NCBI GenBank assembly: GCA_038503035.1
Contig: JAVSML010019038.1
Span: forward strand, 17,989-81,988
DNA: 64,000 bases
Source: Crocodylus rhombifer
Lineage: Eukaryota > Chordata > Crocodylia > Crocodylidae
Reading direction: 5' to 3'
In this document: one piece after another, positions 49,366 to 60,241 of the stretch
Layout: every line of letters begins with the position of its first letter
Numbering within the stretch: the first letter of the stretch is position 1
Program-made: the position numbers and the translations under genes
The notes under the pieces: model-generated
Told to the model about the DNA's origin: nothing
Seen by the model: the letters and a program-made list of their open reading frames with translations, nothing else
The model's database searches: none

Positions 49366-52300
49366 ATGGCGGCGGGGCCGCGCGTGGACTACCTGGCCGG
49401 GTTCTGCTGCCCCGTGGGCGGGCTGGCGGCCGGGCGGCCCCGCGTGCTCTGCCACGACGGCCACATCTACCTGTCCAACGGCGGCGCCTTCGTCTACGTC
49501 TACGACCAGGAGGGCCGGCTGCTGCAGGTGAGCCCCGCGCTCTGCCGCGGAGAAGGGGAGCCGAGGTCAGGCCCGGGCCGAACCGGACTGCTGCGGTCTC
49601 GGGCTGGGGCTGGGGCCCTGCTGCCGGCGTGCCAAGGCTTCTGGGCACAGCCGCCTCCGGAGCCCTTACTTGAGCAGCACGACCTGGTTTCCGGCTCCGG
49701 CCCCGGCCCCTGTCAGGCGCCGCACCCTGGCCACGAAGCATCGCGCCAGGAAGCCCTGGCCGCTGTCTGCCACCACCGTGTGACGCCCGCTGGCAAGCTG
49801 GCTTCCGCCATGGCCACTGCCGGGCCTGGCGTCACAGCGGCCACAAAGAAAGGCCGCGCCGTGCCGAGCCCTGGGATTGCCACGGCGTCTTGCGCGTCAC
49901 GTCGCGAAGGTGCCCGGCATCCTCCGTGCCCGGGCCGTGTCCCCGCCCGCCCGGGCCCGGCCGGGCTCCCTTCCTCTCCTGGCTGCCTTGGACTCGGTGC
50001 CCGCTCGGCACGGCAGTTCCCAGGTCGGGGGAGTCCCCGTGCCCGCCGGGCGCTCCACAGAGGTGCAGATAGCCGGAGGGCATCACCCTGGCAGCGCGGG
50101 GACCGGCTTTGGGCTCTGCAGAGAAGCAGATCCGACCTGGATCAGAGCGACTGGGGGGCAGCGCTGGGGAAATACTAGGACGTGGCTATAAATATCCTTT
50201 GTGCTGCAGAATGTAGGCGCCTCTCTGACCTTTTCCCTCCTCTTGTGGGGCCAACAGTTGTCATTAAACCGGAGAAAGGCTTTTCCTTTGAAAGGGGCTG
50301 TCAGTCCTCGCGTTCGTCACGCTGTGGATGTCCCCATTGTCTTCGCCGTGACTAACGGCTGCCTTTGCGCTGGGCTTTCTGCACTGCCTTTTTAATTTAT
50401 TCTTATCGTTTCGAAGGCAGTCATGGCAGCGAGAGAAGGATTAGCCTCCTACACTCGGTTCTTTCTCAGGAGAGGAGCCCCTCTGGAGGCTTTCGCTGCC
50501 TTTCCTTCTTCCCATCATTGCGCAGCAGCAGGGGGCTGGTTGCTCCCTCTTCTTTTCCAGTCCAGCATTAACAACATTGTGTTTCTGCAGCACCCACCTC
50601 CCCAAGCACCGTGCGGGCTGTTCCCTTGGACGTGCAGCCACGCCTGGGGTGGGATGCCTCCCGGCTCGCCCACCCAGAGCCCCGGCTGCAAAACCATTTG
50701 TATGGGAAGTGAGGAAACCCCCTGAAAAAGAGGTGGTGTTGAAGTTAGGGCGTGGACAGCAACATCGGCCAGGCAGAGCTTTGCTCCCGGCAGTCGACGT
50801 GCTGAGCGTTTCCAGGAAGCCGATTCTTTAATGTGCCACTGGCATCTGACAGTACTTTCCCCTGTTCCCTTTATTAAAACAGAGGAAGAGAAGTTTTGTC
50901 ATATGAAAACTGCAAATATTTGTGCTAAGTGATTAATTCTAGCATATGATGGAACATCTGTGTCTGCACAGAGCGTCCCTGTCAGACCACGTGGGCAGAG
51001 CCCCGCCAGCCCCGAGCCTGCACTCCCAGCCATGCGGGGCAGGCCAGTAGTTGGTTATCGCTGCCCCGGCACTTGCCAGCACCCACAGGGCTGGAGACGG
51101 ATGGGCCAGGTCCTGTGCTAGCGGGTGGGTGTCCTGGCACTCCTGTCTTCCTCCCCCATGGCTGCTGGGATGAGGAAGGGCTGAGGCTTTTCTGCCCTGT
51201 CAGGTCTCCCAACACCCATTGTGGGGGCAGCAGAGAGGCCGCCGATCCCCTGGCCGTGCTGCCAAGCCACGTCCTTCCCTCATCATGGGCCCTACTGACA
51301 CACTATCCTGCTGTTCTGCCCAGGCGGTGTATCGCTTCCCCGACCAAGTGTGGCACGTGGAGCTCCTCCCGCTCCACCGGCAGCTCTACGTCCTGTGTGC
51401 CAAGACCGGCATCTACTGCCTGTCCCTGGACCAGCAGAGCAGGTGAGGCCTGGCAGGAATCCAGCCAAGGCAGCCGGCTTTGCCTCTGTTGAATAAAGCC
51501 CCGGCTGGCACGTGTCTTCTGGGGGGAAAGCCATCCTGAAACGCACCTGAGGCTGGTTCTAGCGACCCGTGCCGTGCCACACTGTTTGTGGAGATGTGGG
51601 ATGTCTGCCCAACCCCTGCAAGATTTGACTTGGACTTTCTCTCTCTGCTTTTTCTGGGTGTTGAATCCTTTAGACCTGCAGGGCTGTGCCAGTTGACTGG
51701 TAGCACCCACGCAAGCTCACCTGATGCATGGCATCTGTCCCACAGGCCTCTCAGTGCCACGTGGGGCATGCACATGTCGCTGTTGCACTGTCACCAGCAC
51801 CTGGGGTATCAGGCGCAGGCTGATAAGGGTGTACAGCCTCCATCGTGCTCCCCTGAGAGAGTGGTGGAAGGGTTAAGGTGTTTAAAACCATCAATCCCCT
51901 TTGCTCTCCGGCTTGGGTGCCAATGGCCTCTTGAGAGCTGTATCTAAGAGCTGGAGTCTTCAGTGGGCCAGAGAAGGGGGGATGGAGCTGGCACTGGCTT
52001 CCTGGAGTGCTCTTCCTTGGTTTTCCTGAGCACTTGTCCTCCTTTGCTTGCAGGGTAACAGAGGCACCAGCCGGTGATGGCGACAGTGACAGCAAAGATG
52101 TCAACGGCCCTGCTGACGTGCTGCCCGTTGATGCGGATGCCTGCATCTTCCCTGACGCCGACCTGTGCGCCTTCACATTGCTCAGCAACTTCATCATCAC
52201 ATTGGCCCAGGCCCAGGGCAAGTGGTGGATGGAGCTACACGAGCTCCCGGCCCCCAGCCAGGATCCCCCAGCATGTCGGCACATCAGCAAGGTGGGCTTC

Positions 52301-55300
52301 TCCACTGGCACCCCGGCTGGGGGCGACGGGGATGCGCCAGCCTCCCGCTTCCTCCCTGTGCTGTGCTGTGCCTTGGCCCCTGGCTCCGGGGACGGGCTGT
52401 GGTGCTCAGGGGGCTTCATCCTGGCTGAGCCACTCTTCAGCCTGCTCTTCGGGGTGGACGCTGCCATGCTGGACTCCCCCATGATCCTCGGCGGCTTCCC
52501 AGACGGGCAGCTCTGCTCTGTGCCCCTGAAGGCCCTCAGCGCAGCAGCGGACGCCGACACCGATGCCGCGGCCAGTCCGGACCCACCGGTGAAGGTGCTG
52601 CACCACCTGGAGGAGCCCGTGGTCTTCATCGGCGCCCTGCGCACGGAGCGGCGCGAGGCCGACGAGACCGATGACCCGCCGCTGCCACCGGGGGACGCGG
52701 ACTGTGTGGTGGCTGTGGGGCACTACGGCAAGCTGGTGGCCATCAAGGCAGGGCGCCGGGAGGAGGCGCTGGGCCCCGAGCTGCGGGAGTACTACCTACG
52801 TGGGCCGGTCCTGTGCGCCGCCTGCAGCAGTGGCAGCCGCATGTACTACAGCACCCACTCGGACATCTCGGCTGTGGACCTGGAGTGCGGCAGCAACGCC
52901 TCCGACTCCGAGGATGGGGACGACGCAGCGGCGGGTGTCCTGCCGCCAGTCCTGGCTCCGGCCAGTTTAAGTATTTGTAGCGTTGTGGCGCTTTCCTTGT
53001 CTTCGCGGGCAGCAGAAGGTACTGCCGGCCGCGCGAAGCACGCTGCTCATGGGGGCTGACGGGGGCAGGGTGGCCTTGGCCTCGCTGCCCATTCCTGGTC
53101 CTAGCTCTCCGCCGTCCCGCGTTAACGGTCCGGATTGGGCTCCGGCCTCCACCCGCTTCCGTTGGCTCCCCTTCGTTATTGTAAGTCATGTGTGTCGAGC
53201 GTGCCGCGGCTGGGACGGAGCGGGAGCCGCCACGGTCTGGAGAGGCCTGGCCCTGCCTCGCCGGAGCATGCCAGGCGGGGTGAACCCCACTGCGGGTCAC
53301 CGGGGGTGGGGCCAGGGCTGCTGCGTCCCAGACAGCTGAGGACACATCCGGCTGGATCTCTGGGAGGTGGCTTCCAAAAGCCCATTCCCAGGTGCAGCTT
53401 CCGGCTGAGGGTGGGGGCAGAAATGCTCAGAGTCCGCAGGCTACAGCCATGCCACTTCCTGGGAGAAGGGGGCACGGTACATTCAGATAGCTGGCGTCTC
53501 TCAGGGAGCAAAACGAGGGTGTGTGTGCTTACCTGTGTGTGCGCATCCCTAGGCGGGTGCTGAGGAAGGGTGCAGGGCGCTCAGCTGTGGGTGGGGAAAG
53601 GATAGAGCGGGGCCCCATTAGCTCCCAGCCCCTGGAGAGGGTGGCATTGGGAGCACATGGCCACGTGAATCGGGGTGCTTGCCAGTGGTAATGCCCCAGG
53701 GACGTGGCCTCAAGAGCCCAGTGGGGGTAGTGGAGCCTGGGGCGTGGCTGGCTGGCGCTCTGGGTCAGGGCACAGCCTGCCTGCCTCTCCCTGCTTAGAG
53801 GCACTGCGTGTCCACGTAGCCCCTGGTCCTGCAGCTGCCAGTCCCATGTCTCATGTTTGTGCCCCGTGGCTCCCGGGATTGTGGCAGGGGCGAGGCTTCG
53901 GGCTGGGGAGGAGCAGTAGGCTCCCCGGGGCCATTGCGTGTGAGTGGGTCATGGCATGTGGCGTCCTGTGTCCTGTCACGCTGTCTGTGCCTGTGGTGCC
54001 CTCTGGCTTCCTTTGCCCATGAGCTGCTCCTCTGTGCAGCTCCATACGTGCAGGGCCGACCTGCTGAGGTGGGTTTACCCCGGGGCCTCCATAGCCCCTG
54101 TGCCATAGCGCCTGCGGCTCCTGGCTCAGGGCAAGGCCCAGCCAGACCAAGCAGCATCCTGGCTCTTGCTTGTGGGGCCACTCGCAACAGGCTGGGGAGC
54201 GATGGTGCAGGGGGAGCTCTGGGATCCTCTCCGGCCCCCTTGCTGGTCTCGCGCAGTTGCTAACCTGTTGCCTGACCGGCCGGTGGTTCTGCCTCTGCAG
54301 GGGAGTCGGAGCTGTTGGCTCTGTCCTCCAAAGGCCGACTGATGAGCTGCGACTTGTGCAGCCCCGAGGAGGCTCACCCTGTCAGGCTGACCCCAGACAA
54401 GGCCGGCCAGAGGATCAAGGAGCTCCTGTCTGGGATCGGCAACGTCTCGGAGAGGTAAGGGGCAGAGGCGGTGATTCCAGCAGCCGCTTGTTCTCTCCAG
54501 GCTCCCTCTGCCTCCATCCCAGGCTTGGGTCTGCTGCAGTGCGGGGAACGCTTGCCTCCCCGGAGCGGACCTGTCTGCAAAGAATCCCCAAGCCCAATGG
54601 CAGTAAGAGCCCGGGCTGAACCAGCACCATCTGCTGCCCTTTCCCTGCTGAAGCCAGCAGCTCTGTGCTGCCTTGACTGGCAGACACAGGGCAGGCAGGA
54701 TGCCAGGTGCTCCGGGCTGCCCGGGGCACCATGCAGGATGAGCATGTTCCCAAGGCCATGCGTGTCTCGGGGTTTCCCCTTGAACGAGGCTTCTCCCCAG
54801 GGTCTTCCTCAGCCTGTGGGCACCTGCCATTCCCTTAGCTCCCCCCGCATTCCCTGCGGCCCAAAGCCAGTGTCAGGGGATGGAGCTGTCCTGGGCTGGA
54901 GCAGGGACAGTCCTCCATGGCAGGGATGGGTAGATGGTCTGTGAGCTGTGACAAGCTTGGGGCAGCGAGGACCCCCCTCTACTACAATTCAGGATCTGCC
55001 ACGTGCCCCAAGGGTAGTAGGGCCTCACTGAGCATTTCTCCTTAGCTGTGCATGCTCCAAAGGCTTGGCTGTCGCCCAAGCAATCTCCCTGCCCTCTGCA
55101 GAGTCTCTTTCCTGAAGAAGGCCGTGGACCACAAGAACCGGGCCCTGACCTGCCTGAACCAGGTGCTGGATGTCAGCGCAGCCCTGCTGTCCGGCCAGGA
55201 CGGTGCAAAGCCCATCACGTGCACCATCACGGCTGCCTGGAGCCGCCTGCTGCTGCGCGACACCTTGAGCGTCTCCTGCATGTTGGAGAATGCCAGTGAC

Positions 55301-58147
55301 CACAGCCTGGAGCAGGGCTGGACCCTGTGCGTCCAGCTGCTGGCTGGCACCTGCGCCCTGGATGAGGGCACGGCTGATACAGGCACCACGTACACCTTCC
55401 CCGTGGAGCAGCTGCCGCCCGGGGGCCAGCGGGAGGTGACGCTGCCGCTGGGCACCACCGAGGATGCCAAGCTGGAGCTGCCACTCACCGTGTCCTGCGC
55501 GCTCTTCTACAGCTTGCGGGAGATCCTGGACAGCGGCCCTGAGGCCCTGGACGACCTGTTCCCCGATGACTCGCCCCTCCTCTCCCCGGACAGGGAGGGC
55601 ATCTGCCTGCCCCTGAGCGAGTGCACCATTGACATGCTGCAGTGCCTGCGGGTGGGCGAGGCCGCGGGACCTGCCTCTGCCCCCGACCCCGACCCCGTGG
55701 AGGCTTTCTTAGAAACAGCCGGGGTGCCGGCTGAGCCCAATGGCACAAGTGGCAGCAACGGCCTGGGAGACGAGTGTCTGGTGCCCTCGGCCGCCTCCAT
55801 CAAGGTGTCCTCGGAGTTGCTAAGAAGCGCGCTGAAGGACTTCTCGGCAGGTAGGTATCAGGCCCAGGCCGCCCCAGCCTGAGCAGGGCTCTGGAGAGGG
55901 CTCCTCCCAGCCCCTTCCCTTTCCCATCCTCAGGCAGAAGGTGCTTCCTTTTGCCCGTCGTTTTCCAGGGGATGCAGACTTGCATGCCTGGGTATTGCGG
56001 CCATGTCTCTGGGTCCCCCCCGGTCTCTGACAGCCCATCCCAGTGCCGCGGCCAGCCCCAGCCCAGCTGCCTCTTGCTGCGGCTTTACCCTGCATCCTGC
56101 TGCATGAGCTCGGGGCTGGGCCAGCAGCGACACAGCGGTGGGGTCCGGTGGGATGGGGGTGCCCCTCTGAGGCCGGAGCCAATGAAGTGCAGCTGCCAGC
56201 CGGGGCAAAGAGGTTAGTGCCCCGAGTCCCGGCAGAGCCCATGCCAGGCCCTGCTGGGAGAGGAGGATCCTGCCTGGCCCGGGAGCCGTGGCGGAGCCCC
56301 GTTCCAGCTGGAGCCAGCCAAGCCCTGCTGCAGGTGGCACCGTGCCTCAGGGCCCGCCTGCTGCGCCCAGTCTGTCACCGCCTTGCCTGGCCCGGGGACC
56401 TCGTCACTCCATGGGAATACTGCTTGGCACGACCCCCGGGCTCCTGTCATTGACTCTGCCAGGGCCCAAGGGAGGTGTGGGGGCGTTTACGGGGAGCAGG
56501 GCCCTGTCCAGGCTGGGTTGAGCTGTGGGTGGGGGTGCTGGGCAGCAGTGCACTTCCTCTGCCCTGTGCTCAGCCCAGGAAAATTGGGCTCTGGGGCTGC
56601 CGTGGGGAGGGTGGACCCAGCTGAGGGGAATGCTGGTGGGATGGAGGGGTGGTACGTGGGGAGGTAACAGGCCGTCTCCTCCTCGCCCCAGGCGCCACGC
56701 TAAGCTGCGCCACGCTGCGGTGGCTGCTGGCAGAGAACACGGCGGCCGAGGCGCTGGGCAGCCAGGACGTGTCGGAGGTGCGGGGCCTGGCCCCAGACGG
56801 AGGCGAGGTGCAGCTGCTCATCCGAGAGGCAAGGAATGGGTTCGCCCTGCAGGGGTAGAGCCCAGCCCCGCCGGCCTGGCCTGGGGAAGCCTGGAGGAAG
56901 GGGCCGGGCCCCGTGCTGCTCTGGCCTAGGAAAAGCTCCCACCCCAGCCCCTTTCCTTCCCGAGTCTGGGGGTGGGGGAGGGTGGGCCAGCCCTGCATGC
57001 TGCTCCTGCTCTGGCTGCTGCCTGGAGCGCGGGTCTCCGGCTGCAAGGAGGGCATCTCTGTCTGCCACCCTTGGTTGGAGACAAGGTTACTGGGCCGTGG
57101 GAGGGGACGGGGGGCTGCAAGCCCAGATCTCCTTGCTTCGGCACTGTCCCTCGGATGAGCAATGTTTCCAGTGAGGACCTGCTCCCCCCTTAGGTGGCCA
57201 TGAACAACCTGTGCCCGGCGGGCCCGATCCAGGCCGTGGAGATCCTGATCCAGAGCTCCTCTCTGGCCGACCTGTGCGGGGTGCACCACGCTGTGATCGG
57301 GCGCATCCAGGTAGGTGATGCTCCCCTGCGCACGCCCCCGCCCCCTTGGTGCTATGGCCTTGCCCACAGGTAGCAGCTCTCGGGAAGGCTGGGAGCAGAG
57401 TGTAGGACAGGCCACAGCTACGGAGGGTGGCGTCTCTGCCCCCCGCACTCCTCCTCTAGGGCAGGGTAGGGGGCGCTGAGGGCTAGGTGGTGCCCCAAAA
57501 GGGCGCATGGCTTGGGCTGGGAGTCCATGCCAGGTTGTGCCTGGGACCCCTGGGGAGAAAGGGGTGAGGGGGCTGTCTCGGGAATGGCTGCCTTTGCTTG
57601 TTCTGTCCTGGGAGCCGGAGAACAGCAGCCCCCAGTGTGGGAGACTGCTGCGGGTGAAGTGGTCCCGGAGCAGCCTGGGGTCCCCACTCCTTCCCCTGCT
57701 TCCCTAACGTGGTGGCTTCTGTCTCCAAGCAGGCTCTGGTGCTGGAGCAGGCGGCTCAGGGCTCAGGCCCCCCTGACCTCCGCATGCAGTACCTGCGCCA
57801 GATCCAGACTAACCACGAGGTGAGCGCTGCAGCAGGGCACGCGCTTCTGCGAGCGCAGGGGCACAGCAGGACCGGCCAGGGCAGCGGGGTCCTCTCCCAG
57901 GAGCTCTGCGGGGCCGGGCCTTCCCCACGATGCGGTTCCTACGGTCTCTGACATCCAGGCCATGGGGACAGCTGGCCCGCAGCAGCCTCTGATTCCCCCC
58001 CTCCCTGCTCTGTGCCCCCAGACGCTGCTGAAGGAGGCACAGGCCCTGCGGGACCGCGTCTGCCTCGGGGACGAGGCGAGTGCCACGGCGGAGAAGCTGC
58101 TGAGCATCTACCGGCAGCTGCGCAACCCCAGTCTTGTCCTGCTGTGA
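49366..58147 (+). CDS. FAAP100: Fanconi anaemia core complex-associated protein 100
   Basis: Nine coding exons: 49366-49527, 51324-51442, 52054-53018, 54301-54454, 55102-55850, 56692-56828, 57194-57310, 57733-57819, 58022-58147. Together they encode 871 aa (human is 881). Eight exons fit GT-AG; the intron after 56,828 starts with GC. Landmarks are YLAGFCCPVGGLAAGRPRVLC at the start (first residues of a beta-propeller-like N-terminal half), CIFPDADLCAFTLL, HHLEEPVVFIGAL, ICSVVALS, IKELLSGIGNVSERVSFLKK (start of a helical part), DQGWTLC-like EQGWTLCVQLL, and NPSLVLL at the end. In the family, FAAP100 pairs with FANCB and FANCL in the module of the core complex that ubiquitinates FANCD2-FANCI during interstrand crosslink repair. 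The gene is convergent with FSCN2. No frame break is seen. Confidence 0.95.
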
Positions 58148-59895
58148 GCGCAGCATGCCCGGGCGGGCTCCCGGGATGGCTCTGGTTAGCCCCGCGCCCT
58201 GCCAGGCCCCCAGCTGCCGCCAGGGAGGAGCTGAGCCCGTGCTGACGACCTAGGGCTGGAGAGAAGGTTGTGCCGGGAAGACGAGGGGGGTGGGGATGGG
58301 GGTGGGGGTGCAAGGGCAGGGCTGAGGGCTGGTGTCTGTGCGTGTGCGTGTGTGTGCCTGTATCGTGGTCGTGGTCCAAGCAGCACAGGGGGTCCCTGGC
58401 GCCCGTCCCGAGCTGGCGAGGCCAGGGTTCGGTGTCGTGGATTGTGCTCGTGACGCTCGCGTTCCTATGGCAGTCGCTTCGCTGCGCGGTGACCGGAGCG
58501 GGGCCGGAGCCGGAGCCGCGCCGGCCGCCCCCCTCCCTCCGCCAAGGGCTACGCTTCCCGGCGCTGTGCCCGGAGCACTGGGCAAACAGGGTGCCTGCAT
58601 GGGGTGCTGCCACGCGGCCCCCTCCCCTGCTGGGCGCTGGCTGCAGGCCCACGTTTTTTACCGGGGGGGCTAGGGCCGAGGGCGGGAGGGTGGATTTTTC
58701 GATATCTGTCATTTCTATAAAGGATCTGCCTCGAATCTGCGGTGCCACCTGGCCTCGACTCAGTTCTTGCCCTCCCGGCTCCGCGGCTCCGTTGTCTGCT
58801 TCTCCTTCGCCGCGTGCCCATCGTGCCAGGCCGGCATCGGGGATCTTGCTTCCCCAGCCCCGCTCCGGCCGGCCGGCCGGCCGCCCCCCTGCAGCTCCTG
58901 GCCCCGTTCAGGACGTTCTCCCAGCACCAAGCATCTCGGTTGGGTCCCTGGTGCTTTGCGGCGTTGACGCCCGCCCAGCGCGGCTGCCCCTTCCCCCGTG
59001 GTCCTGCTGTCCCATGGCAGGGAAGCTGGGGCAGGTGCCTGGGATTAGCCCCCCCATGTGGAAGGAGATGCCCCCCCAAGGGCACAGCAGCCTAAGGCCT
59101 GGGCATTGGGTGGGTCGAGCACAGGGCTAGGACGATCCCATGCCAGAGAAGGGCTGATGTCCAGCTGTGCCAGGGGATGGGTCTCCCTGCCCCGTCTCAG
59201 GCCCAGGCCCCCTGCTTCCCCTCACTGCCTGCGCTGGTCCTGGGGGTCGGGACCCCGTCCCGGGATGCACCAGCAGCCTTGGCAGGCGGGGATCAAATTC
59301 TGAAGATCTTCCTTTCTGCCAGGGCCCAGCCGGGCTGCAGCAGGAAGCGCCATTGAGCTGGGTTCCTTCCTGCCCGGGTATTTCTGGAGCGGCCGGCGGG
59401 GCCAGGCTGCCCTGAGCCTGTGGTGCCAGGGGGCCCAGCCACCTGCACCGGGCAGGCAAGAGCTGCAGCCTGGTCTCCCTGCCTGGCCGGCGGCCGAGCT
59501 GGGGCCAGGGGCCACTGCAGCTCCCTTGTGTCGCCTTGTCCGATCCCCGCTGGCCCCAGCTGCCCCCCCACCCCACACAGCTCTGTTCATCCATGCTGGC
59601 CAAGGCCCATCTGCCATGCCGGAGTGCCTGGCTGGTACCTGCCCTAGGCCTGGTGCTAGCCCTGTCCCACTCCATGCCTCAGTTTTCCCATCTGTGAATT
59701 GGGTGACAGCAGCCTCCTCCCAGGGGCTAAGCTGCCTGGAGCCCCCTTGCAGGGGGCCCTGTGCTCCAGGTCTTCCCTTTGCCAGGTCTGGGAAGGTAGA
59801 CAGCTCTGCCATCTCTCCCACGCCAGCTCCCTGCAAGGGGGGGGAGCTGAGCTGGGCAAGGAAAACACAGGACCCCCTCGGCTTGGTGCCACTCA
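58148..59895. other. Convergent intergenic region between FAAP100 and FSCN2
   Basis: Contains the FAAP100 3'UTR, whose end I cannot place: no AATAAA or ATTAAA is seen on the plus strand here. A short GT run lies at 58,334-58,360, a CpG-rich patch at about 58,430-58,560, and a ggcc tandem at about 58,866-58,882. No exon is recognised. Confidence 0.45.
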
Positions 59896-59902
59896 ACTGG
59901 GT

Positions 59903-59908
59903 TTTAAT
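59903..59908 (-). terminator. FSCN2: FSCN2 polyadenylation signal
   Basis: ATTAAA on the minus strand (tttaat on the plus strand), about 335 bases after the FSCN2 stop codon. It is the common variant of the canonical signal. Confidence 0.6.
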
Positions 59909-60241
59909 GAGCGTGGGGCACGTGGGCAGCCACAGCAGCTTGTGGGGGGCTTCTACCACTCTCGCCCCCCCAGCTGCATTGCAACGCCCCCCCATACCCT
60001 CATGCCCGGGTCCTACCCAGGGACTAGCTAGCTCTGCACCTGCCCCCGCCCCCGGTGCCATCTAGCAAGCAGTGGCTGCCCCGGGGCGGGGGCAGAGGGG
60101 CAGCATCTCTCTGCTCTAGGGTCGGGGGCACAGGCAGGGGCGCCCCCCTCCCTGCGGGTGCAGCGAGGCCGGCGCCTGGCAGGGTCACTGCAATCACACG
60201 CGCGAGGCAGGGCCTCCCCCTGGCCAGGCCGGGCGCGGAGC

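Noticed and set aside
58270..59130. Plus-strand open frame of 286 residues after FAAP100
   Set aside because: Low-complexity composition, includes translated GT repeat, no splice or family support.
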